DNA of 64,000 nucleotides, from contig NZ_CP060825.1 of NCBI RefSeq assembly GCF_014489615.1, forward strand, positions 4,350,501 through 4,414,500, given 5' to 3'. Both the position numbers and the translations under genes were made by a program. The notes below the pieces were generated by a model. The model had not been told where the DNA came from. It ran no database searches and was given only the letters and a program-made list of their open reading frames with translations. Below, one piece after another: positions 7,562 to 14,330 of the stretch. Positions within the stretch are counted from its first letter, which is position 1. Every line of letters starts with the position of its first letter. The stretch comes from Streptomyces genisteinicus. GTDB taxonomy: Bacteria > Actinomycetota > Actinomycetes > Streptomycetales > Streptomycetaceae.

Positions 7562-8686
7562 GTGACTGAGATCGAGATCGGGCGCGGCAAGCGCGGCCGC
7601 CGGGCGTACGCGTTCGATGACATCGCCGTCGTACCGAGCCGGCGCACCCGGGACCCGAAGGAGGTCTCGATCGCCTGGCAGATCGACGCCTACCGCTTCG
7701 ACCTCCCGTTCCTCGCGGCCCCGATGGACTCGGTCGTGTCCCCGGCGACCGCCATCCGCATCGGCGAGATGGGCGGTCTGGGCGTCCTGAACCTCGAAGG
7801 ACTGTGGACCCGTTACGAGGACCCGCAGCCGCTGCTCGACGAGATCGCGGAGCTCGACCCGGAGACCGCCACGCGCCGTCTCCAGGAGATCTACGACGCC
7901 CCGATCAAGGAGGAGCTGATCGGGCAGCGCATCAAGGAGGTCCGCGACTCGGGCGTCGTGACCGCCGCCGCGCTCTCCCCGCAGCGCACCGCGCAGTTCT
8001 CCAAGGCGGTCGTGGACGCCGGTGTCGACATCTTCGTCATCCGCGGCACCACGGTCTCGGCCGAGCACGTCTCCGGCGCCGCCGAGCCGCTGAACCTCAA
8101 GCAGTTCATCTACGAGCTGGACGTCCCGGTCATCGTCGGCGGCTGTGCCACCTACACCGCGGCGCTGCACCTGATGCGTACCGGCGCGGCGGGCGTGCTG
8201 GTGGGCTTCGGCGGCGGCGCCGCCCACACCACCCGCAACGTGCTGGGCATCCAGGTCCCGATGGCGACCGCCGTCGCCGACGTGGCCGCGGCCCGCCGGG
8301 ACTACATGGACGAGTCCGGCGGCCGGTACGTGCACGTCATCGCGGACGGCGGCGTGGGCTGGTCCGGCGACCTGCCCAAGGCCATCGCCTGCGGCGCGGA
8401 CTCGGTGATGATCGGCTCTCCGCTCGCCCGCGCCACGGACGCGCCCGGCCGGGGCCGCCACTGGGGCATGGAGGCGGTCCACGAGGACGTGCCGCGCGGC
8501 AAGCTGGTCGACCTGGGCATCGTCGGCACCACCGAGGAGGTGCTGACCGGACCGTCGCACACCCCCGACGGCTCGATGAACTTCTTCGGCGCGCTGCGCC
8601 GCGCGATGGCGACCACGGGCTACAGCGAGCTCAAGGAGTTCCAGCGTGTCGAGGTGACCGTGGCGGACTCGCAGCACCGCCGCTGA
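7562..8686 (+). CDS. guaB3: GuaB3 family IMP dehydrogenase-related protein, catalytic Cys position is His
   Basis: A 374-residue IMPDH/GMP-reductase-fold protein without CBS domains, the usual GuaB3 layout next to guaB. The TIM barrel starts at FDDIAVVPSRRTRDP and has FLAAPMDSVVSP and VIADGGVGWSGD. The phosphate-binding loop reads GFGGGAAHTTR, so His222 occupies the place of the IMPDH catalytic cysteine (GPGSICTTR in GuaB). Actinobacteria carry this paralogue beside GuaB; its catalytic role there is not settled. A GTG start at 7562 has GAGGGAAAGG upstream. The gene's terminator is interrupted by an IS element. Confidence 0.93.
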   Translation: MTEIEIGRGKRGRRAYAFDDIAVVPSRRTRDPKEVSIAWQIDAYRFDLPFLAAPMDSVVSPATAIRIGEMGGLGVLNLEGLWTRYEDPQPLLDEIAELDPETATRRLQEIYDAPIKEELIGQRIKEVRDSGVVTAAALSPQRTAQFSKAVVDAGVDIFVIRGTTVSAEHVSGAAEPLNLKQFIYELDVPVIVGGCATYTAALHLMRTGAAGVLVGFGGGAAHTTRNVLGIQVPMATAVADVAAARRDYMDESGGRYVHVIADGGVGWSGDLPKAIACGADSVMIGSPLARATDAPGRGRHWGMEAVHEDVPRGKLVDLGIVGTTEEVLTGPSHTPDGSMNFFGALRRAMATTGYSELKEFQRVEVTVADSQHRR

Positions 8687-8729
8687 CCCCGGCACACGAC
8701 CTGGCCCCGGCACCTCGGCGGGTTCTATT

Positions 8730-8770
8730 GATCCCCGCAACACCCTGGAGTTCAGGGAGTTGCGGGGATC
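8730..8770 (+). promoter_or_regulatory. Hairpin at the IS left end abutting the transposase start
   Basis: GATCCCCGCAA at 8730-8740 pairs perfectly with TTGCGGGGATC at 8760-8770. An inner CCCTG/CAGGG pair (8743-8747 and 8753-8757) extends it. The stem ends on the base before the GTG start codon and buries the GGGAG at 8755-8759. In a transcript read in from guaB3 this would sequester initiation signals, a common way for insertion sequences to avoid activation by outside promoters. Confidence 0.6.
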
Positions 8771-10153
8771 GTGGATTTCGAGGTGCTGAGGGCGAGGTTC
8801 TTCGAGGCGCTGGGCAAGGAGAACGGCAGCATCACTGCTGCGGCTCGTGCAGTGGGAGTGAACCGCAATACGGCGTTCGGATGGGCACGCCAGGCCGGAG
8901 TCCGTGGTCGTGGCAAGCCTCGCAGGCCCGGCCACCCCGGTCGGGCGGAGTACGAGCGGCTGCGTGCGGCGGGAGTCCGGCGCCGTGAGGCCGCCGGGCG
9001 GGCTGGTGTCCATGAGCGCACCGCTGAGGACTGGGACCGCGGTATCCGGCAGATCGGCCACTCGCGCCTGCACCCCGACGGGCGCCGCATCGACTACAAG
9101 ACCGGTGTGACCACCATCGGCGCCACCTCTTCGGAGTTGTCCCTCGCAAGGGTCGAGGCCGAGCTGCACCCACGGTTCCTCACGGTCACCGAGCGGGAGG
9201 TGATCGCCGATCTGCGCCGTGAGGGCCGGTCGCTGCGCGCGATCGGACGGGCACTGGGCCGACCGGCCTCCACGGTCAAGCGCGAGATCGACGCCCGGTC
9301 GGTCGACGGCGTCTACCGGCCGCACCGGGCCCAGCGAGCATGGGCGAGGAGCCGGTCACGCGCCAAGGACTCCAAGCTCGCCCAGGACGGCCCGCTCCGC
9401 CGGTTCGTCGCGGACAAGCTGCAGGAACAGTGGTCACCCGAGCAGATCTGCCACGCTCTGCTCATCGAGTTCCCCGACGACGAGAGCATGCGGGTGAGTC
9501 CGGAGACGATCTACCAGGCGATCTATGTCCAGGCCCGTGGCGGACTGCGACGCGAGGTCGCACTCGCGCTGCGCACCGGTCGCACCCGGCGCAAGCCTCA
9601 CCGCAGCCCGGAGCAGCGCACCCGCCGGTTCGTTGACGAGATGGTGATGATCTCCGAGCGGCCTGCCGGGGTGGAGGACCGGGCGGTTCCCGGCCACTGG
9701 GAAGGCGATCTGATCGTCGGCTCCCGCAGCGACAGCGCGATCATGACCCTGGTCGAGCGCTCCACCCGTTATGTCCTGCTCGGGCATCTGCCCGGCGGGC
9801 ATACCGCCGAGGAGGTCCGCGATGTGCTGGTGCCCTTGATCCAGACCCTGCCCGGGCACCTGCGCGGCTCGCTGACCTGGGATCAGGGCTGCGAGATGGC
9901 CGCCCACAAGCAGTTCACCATTGCCACGGGAGTGCCGGTCTACTTCTGCGACCCGCACTCACCCTGGCAACGCGGCTCGAACGAGAACACGAACGGCCTG
10001 TTGCGGCAGTACTTCCCCAAAGGAACCGACCTGTCCGTGCACAGCGCCGAAGACCTCGAACACGTCGCCCAGCGACTCAACGGCCGGCCACGCAAAACGC
10101 TCGGCTGGAGAACCCCAGCCGAGCGCCTGCGTGATCTACTGACGCCCACGTAG
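8771..10153 (+). CDS. IS30-family transposase
   Basis: A 460-residue DDE transposase. N-terminal helix-turn-helix segments lie at about 15-90 (SITAAARAVGVNRNTAFGWA) and about 135-170 (LRREGRSLRAIGRALGRPAS). The catalytic core has GHWEGDLIVG (first Asp), LTWDQGCEM (second Asp) and the IS30 signature around WQRGSNENTNGLLRQYFPKG (Glu). The N-terminus is longer than in short IS30 transposases, as in other actinobacterial members. The GTG start is immediately after the left-end hairpin. No frameshift is seen, so it is probably active. Confidence 0.95.
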   Translation: MDFEVLRARFFEALGKENGSITAAARAVGVNRNTAFGWARQAGVRGRGKPRRPGHPGRAEYERLRAAGVRRREAAGRAGVHERTAEDWDRGIRQIGHSRLHPDGRRIDYKTGVTTIGATSSELSLARVEAELHPRFLTVTEREVIADLRREGRSLRAIGRALGRPASTVKREIDARSVDGVYRPHRAQRAWARSRSRAKDSKLAQDGPLRRFVADKLQEQWSPEQICHALLIEFPDDESMRVSPETIYQAIYVQARGGLRREVALALRTGRTRRKPHRSPEQRTRRFVDEMVMISERPAGVEDRAVPGHWEGDLIVGSRSDSAIMTLVERSTRYVLLGHLPGGHTAEEVRDVLVPLIQTLPGHLRGSLTWDQGCEMAAHKQFTIATGVPVYFCDPHSPWQRGSNENTNGLLRQYFPKGTDLSVHSAEDLEHVAQRLNGRPRKTLGWRTPAERLRDLLTPT

Positions 10154-10228
10154 ACCGTCAGGTGTTGCGAGGACCCCAAGAATCCGCCCTCTCGGTGCCG
10201 GGGCCAGGTCGTGTGTGCGGTGCCGGGA

Positions 10229-10732
10229 TCAGCCGTTGGCCTTCTTGGCGCCACCGAAGGCGGTGATCGCGCCGATGGCCAGGAAGAGGTACGTCATGCC
10301 GTCGGCCACTTCGGACCAGGCGTCCGTCAGCAGGCTGAACTGGTCGAAGAACACGTCCGTGAAGGAACCGCCCAGTTCGTCCGCGACGATCATGGCGATG
10401 CCGACGAGCTGGCCCAGGTAGACCGCGCCGACGGCGAGCACGGCGCTGACGATCGGGAGCACCGGGTTGGGGCCGCCGACCTTGGCGGCGGCGAAGCCGA
10501 TCAGGAAGCCGACGGCGACGGCCGCGTAGCCGACCTCGGCCTCGATGGCCCCCGCGAGCGCGCCGTAGGCGCCGGCGCTGACCAGGGCCGCCACGACGGC
10601 GACGACCAGGCCCAGGCCGATGTTGTTGCGGACCGGGGCGGGCGGCGGTGCCGGGGCGAAGGGGTTGCCCGGCGTGCCCGGGGTTCCCTGGGCGTACGGG
10701 TTGCCGGAGGGCGGCGGTACGGGCTGGGACAT
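10229..10732 (-). CDS. Small membrane protein with Pro-rich N-terminus
   Basis: Encodes 167 residues. A Pro/Gly-rich cytoplasmic head (residues 1-33, with NPYAQ and NPFAP) is followed by four or so hydrophobic helices: IGLGLVVAVVAALVSAGAYG, YAAVAVGFLIGFAAA, VLPIVSAVLAVGAVYLG and a last one near MTYLFLAIGAITAFGG. The ATG at 10732 follows AGGGGGAA. It is conserved in this position in Streptomyces as far as I recall, but has no known function. A similar head is seen in the membrane protein at 63234-63770. Confidence 0.85.
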   Translation of the reverse strand: MSQPVPPPSGNPYAQGTPGTPGNPFAPAPPPAPVRNNIGLGLVVAVVAALVSAGAYGALAGAIEAEVGYAAVAVGFLIGFAAAKVGGPNPVLPIVSAVLAVGAVYLGQLVGIAMIVADELGGSFTDVFFDQFSLLTDAWSEVADGMTYLFLAIGAITAFGGAKKANG

Positions 10733-10855
10733 GCGAAAGTTCCCCCTGAAGGCGTGAGATGCGTCGCACGACCGTGCGAGCGATTCCGGACAGTAGCAGC
10801 CCGGTCGGACAGAACGCCCGTCGGTTACCCGACCGTTGCATGTCCGCGACATGTC

Positions 10856-12085
10856 TCACAGCCGGTGCGCCGCGCCCGCGGGCGTCGCTCCCCTTGTGTC
10901 CAGCAGGAGTTGGGCCTTCACGGCGAGTCCCTGGAGGTCGTAGGTGCGGTGGTGCTGGAGGAGCACGGTCAGGTCGGCGCGGGCGGCGGCCTCGTAGAGG
11001 GAGTCGGCGCGGGGCACGGGCACCTGGCCGACGCGCCAGTCCGGGACGTGCGGGTCGTGGTAGCTGACGGCGGCGCCCATGTCCATCAGCCGCCGGGCGA
11101 TCTCCGGGGCGGGGGAGCCCTGGAGGTCGGCCAGGTCGGGCTTGTAGGTGACGCCGAGGAGCAGGACGCGGGCTCCGCGCGCGGACTTGCCGTGCTCGTT
11201 GAGGAGGGTGGCGCAGCGCTGGATCACGTACTGGGGCATCCGGGTGTTGATGTCCTGGGCGAGGCCGACCATGCGCAGTGTGCGGCCGGTCGGAGGGAGG
11301 ACCCCCGGGTCGAGCGCCACGCCGTGGCCGCCGACGCCGGGGCCGGGGCGGAACGCCTGGAAGCCGAACGGCTTGGTCTCGGCGCAGCGGATGACGTCCC
11401 ACAGGTCGATGCCCAGGCCGTGGCAGAGCACGGCCATCTCGTTGACGAGGGCGATGTTGACGTGCCGGAAGTTGGTCTCCAGGACCTTGACGGTCTCCGC
11501 CTCCCGCAGCCCCCGCGCGCGCACCACCTTGTCGGTGAGGCGGCTGTAGAAGGCGGCGGCGGACTCGGTGCAGGCGGGGGTGAGGCCGCCGATCACCTTG
11601 GGGGTGTTGGCGTAGCCGTGGTCGCGGTTGCCGGGGTCGGTGCGGCTGGGGGAGTAGGCGAGGTGGAAGTCGCGTCCGGCGCGCAGCCCGGAGCCCTCCT
11701 CCAGGAGCGGGCGCAGGAACTCCTCGGTGGTCCCCGGCTGCACCGCCGACTCCAGGATGACGGTGGTGTGCGGGCGCAGCCGGGACGCCAGGGCGCGTGC
11801 GGCGTCGCCGAGCGCGGTGAGGTCGGGCGTGCCGTCGGGGCCGGGCGGGGTCGGCGCGCAGACGACCGCGGTGCGCACCCGGCCCAGTTCCGCGGGATCG
11901 TCGACGGTGCGGAAGCCGGCGGAGAGCATGCGGCGGATCTCCGCGGCGGTGATGCCCGCCGCCGGTTCGGCCGGGTGCGGGCCGCCGGGGTCGTATCCGA
12001 TGGTCTCGATGCGTGCGGCGACGGCGGCCTGGGCGAGGGGCAGACCGAGGTGGCCGAGGCCGACGACGGCGAGATCAGCGGGCAT
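10856..12085 (-). CDS. UDP-glucose/GDP-mannose dehydrogenase family protein lacking the catalytic Cys
   Basis: A 409-residue, three-domain homologue of nucleotide-sugar 6-dehydrogenases. The NAD-binding motif GLGHLGLP is at 9-16, the conserved helix ETVKVLETNFRHVNIALVNE at 197-216, and the substrate loop FRPGPGVGGHGVALDP at 245-260. In active enzymes that loop reads GGHC with the catalytic cysteine; here position 255 is glycine. The YSPER motif is also changed to YSPSR (144-148). Either it is inactive as a four-electron dehydrogenase or it does other chemistry. The gene stands alone, convergent with nothing but followed by the small membrane-protein gene on the same strand. Confidence 0.9.
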   Translation of the reverse strand: MPADLAVVGLGHLGLPLAQAAVAARIETIGYDPGGPHPAEPAAGITAAEIRRMLSAGFRTVDDPAELGRVRTAVVCAPTPPGPDGTPDLTALGDAARALASRLRPHTTVILESAVQPGTTEEFLRPLLEEGSGLRAGRDFHLAYSPSRTDPGNRDHGYANTPKVIGGLTPACTESAAAFYSRLTDKVVRARGLREAETVKVLETNFRHVNIALVNEMAVLCHGLGIDLWDVIRCAETKPFGFQAFRPGPGVGGHGVALDPGVLPPTGRTLRMVGLAQDINTRMPQYVIQRCATLLNEHGKSARGARVLLLGVTYKPDLADLQGSPAPEIARRLMDMGAAVSYHDPHVPDWRVGQVPVPRADSLYEAAARADLTVLLQHHRTYDLQGLAVKAQLLLDTRGATPAGAAHRL

Positions 12086-12169
12086 GGCGGGCCGTCCTTC
12101 CCATAACCGGAGGTGACACAGGACGCAAGCCCTGTGGGCGGAACGGGCGTGCGCAATGTCAGACTAGGC

Positions 12170-12180
12170 GTAAATATGAC
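12170..12180. promoter_or_regulatory. Second copy of AT-rich motif GTAAATATGAC
   Basis: An exact 11-mer repeat of the motif at 4060-4070. It lies 85-95 bp upstream of the nucleotide-sugar dehydrogenase start on the minus strand, next to a TAGTCT -10-like hexamer. Confidence 0.3.
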
Positions 12181-12239
12181 CGTGATGTCGGATTGTGGGC
12201 GCGTGGCTAACGGGGTGTTATCCACAGGCAGTGGCTGAA

Positions 12240-12264
12240 GTCGATTTCTGCGGACAGAATCGAC
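12240..12264. promoter_or_regulatory. Inverted repeat upstream of glpD, candidate operator
   Basis: GTCGATTTCTG at 12240-12250 and CAGAATCGAC at 12255-12264 form a dyad with a CGGA spacer and one bulged base. It lies 48-72 bp upstream of the glpD GTG, in a less GC-rich stretch. Glycerol genes of Streptomyces are controlled by IclR-type regulators such as GylR, so an operator for such a protein is plausible. Confidence 0.45.
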
Positions 12265-12311
12265 TGTGTGAGCCCGACCGCAGGGGACGTAGGGGGCGAC
12301 GGGAGGCAGCA

Positions 12312-14018
12312 GTGAGGACAGCGACACTGGGACCCGGGGAGCGCGCCGCGGCGCTCGACTCGATGGCCGAGCGCGAACTGGACGTGCTGGTGGTCGGCGC
12401 GGGGGTGGTCGGCGCCGGCACCGCCCTGGACGCGGCGACCAGAGGCCTGTCGACCGGGCTGGTCGAGGCGCGCGACTGGGCGTCGGGCACGTCGAGCCGT
12501 TCGAGCAAGCTGATCCACGGCGGCCTGCGCTATCTGGAGATGCTCGACTTCGCCCTCGTCAGAGAGGCGCTCAAGGAGCGCGGCCTGCTTCTGGAGCGGC
12601 TGGCCCCGCACCTCGTCAAGCCGGTGCCGTTCCTCTATCCCCTCCAGCACAAGGGCTGGGAGCGCTGGTACGCCGGGTCGGGTGTGGCGCTGTACGACGC
12701 CATGTCGGTCTCCTCGGGCCACGGACGCGGTCTGCCCGTGCACCGCCACCTCTCCCGGCGGCGCGCGCTGCGGGTGGCGCCCGCGCTGAAGAAGGACGCC
12801 CTGGTGGGCGCCCTCCAGTACTACGACGCGCAGATGGACGACGCCCGGTTCGTGACCACCCTGGTCCGCACCGCCGCCTCCTACGGTGCGCAGGTGGCCA
12901 GCAGGGCACGGGTCGTCGGGTTCCTCAGGGAGGGGGAGCGGGTCGTGGGGGCCCGGGTGCTCGACGTCGAGGGCGGCGGGGAGTACGAGATCCGCGCCCG
13001 CCAGGTGGTGAACGCCACGGGCGTGTGGACGGACGACACCCAGGCGCTGATCGGCGAGCGCGGCCAGTTCCACGTCCGCGCCTCCAAGGGCATCCACCTC
13101 GTGGTGCCGAAGGACCGCATCCACTCCACGACCGGGCTGATCCTGCGCACGGAGAAGTCCGTGCTCTTCGTCATCCCCTGGGGCCGGCACTGGATCGTCG
13201 GCACCACGGACACCGGCTGGGACCTCGACAAGGCCCACCCGGCCGCCTCCAGCGCCGACATCGACTACCTGCTGGAGCACGTCAATTCGGTCCTCGCGGT
13301 CCCTCTCACCCGTGACGACGTCCAGGGCGTGTACGCGGGGCTGCGGCCGCTCCTCGCCGGCGAGTCGGACGCCACCAGCAAGCTCTCGCGCGAGCACACG
13401 GTGGCCCACCCCGTACCGGGCCTCGTCGTGGTGGCCGGCGGCAAGTACACGACCTACCGGGTGATGGCCAAGGACGCGGTCGACGAGGCCGTGCACGCGC
13501 TCGACCAGCGGGTGGCGGCGTGCGTCACCGAGGACGTCCCGCTGCTCGGCGCCGAGGGCTACCGAGCCCTGTGGAACGCCCGGGCCAGGATCGCCGCCCG
13601 GGTGGGGCTCCATGTCGTGCGGGTCGAGCACCTGCTCAACCGCTACGGATCGATGACCGAGGAGCTGCTGGACCTGATCGCTGCGGACCCGGGGCTCGGC
13701 GAGCCGGTCGGCGGCGCGGACGACTACCTCCGCGCCGAGATCGTCTACGCGGCGTCCCACGAGGGCGCGCGCCACCTGGACGACGTCCTCACCCGCCGGA
13801 CCCGGATCTCCATCGAGACCTTCGACCGCGGCACGCGTTCCGCGCGGGAGTGCGCGGAGCTGATGGCACCGGTGCTCGGCTGGGAGAAGGCGCACGTGGA
13901 GAAGGAGATCGAGCACTACGAGAAGCGGGTGGAGGCGGAGCGGGAGTCCCAGCGGCAGCCCGACGACCTCACGGCGGACGCCGCGCGCCTGGGCGCCCCG
14001 GAGATCGTGCCCCTCTGA
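12312..14018 (+). CDS. glpD: Aerobic glycerol-3-phosphate dehydrogenase
   Basis: A 568-residue flavoprotein that oxidises sn-glycerol 3-phosphate to dihydroxyacetone phosphate and passes electrons to quinone at the membrane. The FAD-binding motif VVGAGVVGAGTALDAATRG is at about 23-41, followed by SSRSSKLIHGGLRYLE. A DAO-type oxidoreductase domain runs to about 370. The C-terminal GlpD domain has LNRYGSMTEELLDLIA and EIVYAASHEGARHLDDVL. The GTG at 12312 was chosen because GGGAGG lies 5 bases upstream and the fold starts soon after. The length fits the family. Confidence 0.96.
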   Translation: MRTATLGPGERAAALDSMAERELDVLVVGAGVVGAGTALDAATRGLSTGLVEARDWASGTSSRSSKLIHGGLRYLEMLDFALVREALKERGLLLERLAPHLVKPVPFLYPLQHKGWERWYAGSGVALYDAMSVSSGHGRGLPVHRHLSRRRALRVAPALKKDALVGALQYYDAQMDDARFVTTLVRTAASYGAQVASRARVVGFLREGERVVGARVLDVEGGGEYEIRARQVVNATGVWTDDTQALIGERGQFHVRASKGIHLVVPKDRIHSTTGLILRTEKSVLFVIPWGRHWIVGTTDTGWDLDKAHPAASSADIDYLLEHVNSVLAVPLTRDDVQGVYAGLRPLLAGESDATSKLSREHTVAHPVPGLVVVAGGKYTTYRVMAKDAVDEAVHALDQRVAACVTEDVPLLGAEGYRALWNARARIAARVGLHVVRVEHLLNRYGSMTEELLDLIAADPGLGEPVGGADDYLRAEIVYAASHEGARHLDDVLTRRTRISIETFDRGTRSARECAELMAPVLGWEKAHVEKEIEHYEKRVEAERESQRQPDDLTADAARLGAPEIVPL

Positions 14019-14330
14019 GTCCGGCGGCCGTGCGGCGGGAGGGCGGACCGCCCGCCGCACGGGGCGCCGCCGCCGCACCGGGCGCGGAGCCCCGGGGCAC
14101 GCGCCGCCGCGGGAGGACGGAGGCCGGCTTCCGACCGGCACCGGGCCCGGCCCCACCCCCGGTGATGGCATGGTGGGGGTGGCACGGTGGTGCGTGCGCA
14201 CGGGAGCGGAGTGGCCCCGGGAACAGCACCCGTGCCGTGGTGAGGGACAATGGTCGCTCTGCCAGGGCGGGTTACCGCAACGAGCGGGAAGCGGCAGCGC
14301 GGGCGAAGATCAGGATCGCAGAGGGGACGC
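14019..14330. other. Intergenic region glpD to kinase, with glpD terminator
   Basis: CCGTGCGGCGGG at 14028-14039 pairs with CCCGCCGCACGG at 14051-14062, with further GCGG/CCGC pairing inside the loop. This is the likely glpD terminator. The rest has no convincing reading frame. GAGGGG at 14321-14326 is the ribosome-binding site for the following kinase gene. Confidence 0.6.

Larger units (their letters stand above)
8730..10175 (+). mobile_element. IS30-family insertion sequence
   Basis: A 1.45-kb element with one transposase gene. The terminal inverted repeats are GATCCCCGCAACACC at 8730-8744 and the complement-matching GGTGTTGCGAGGACC at 10161-10175 (13 of 15 match). Three bases on each side (ATT, CCA) separate the repeats from the arms of the host hairpin, and no convincing target duplication is visible. 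The element appears intact. Confidence 0.85.
8693..10215. terminator. Bidirectional terminator stem split by IS insertion
   Basis: The arms are 8693-8726 and 10179-10215. An outer block of 22 bp (8693-8714 with 10194-10215) is perfectly complementary. An inner block of 10 bp (8717-8726 with 10179-10188) has one mismatch. Before insertion the two arms would have formed one hairpin between guaB3 (+) and the membrane-protein gene (-), with a very small loop. The IS30-family element lies exactly in that loop. Confidence 0.85.

Noticed and set aside
8727..10178. Target-site duplication of the IS element
   Set aside because: The bases between the inverted repeats and host hairpin arms are ATT on the left and CCA on the right, which do not match, so no duplication is claimed.
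12207..14201. Minus-strand open frame opposite glpD
   Set aside because: Shadow frame of glpD with no protein features.
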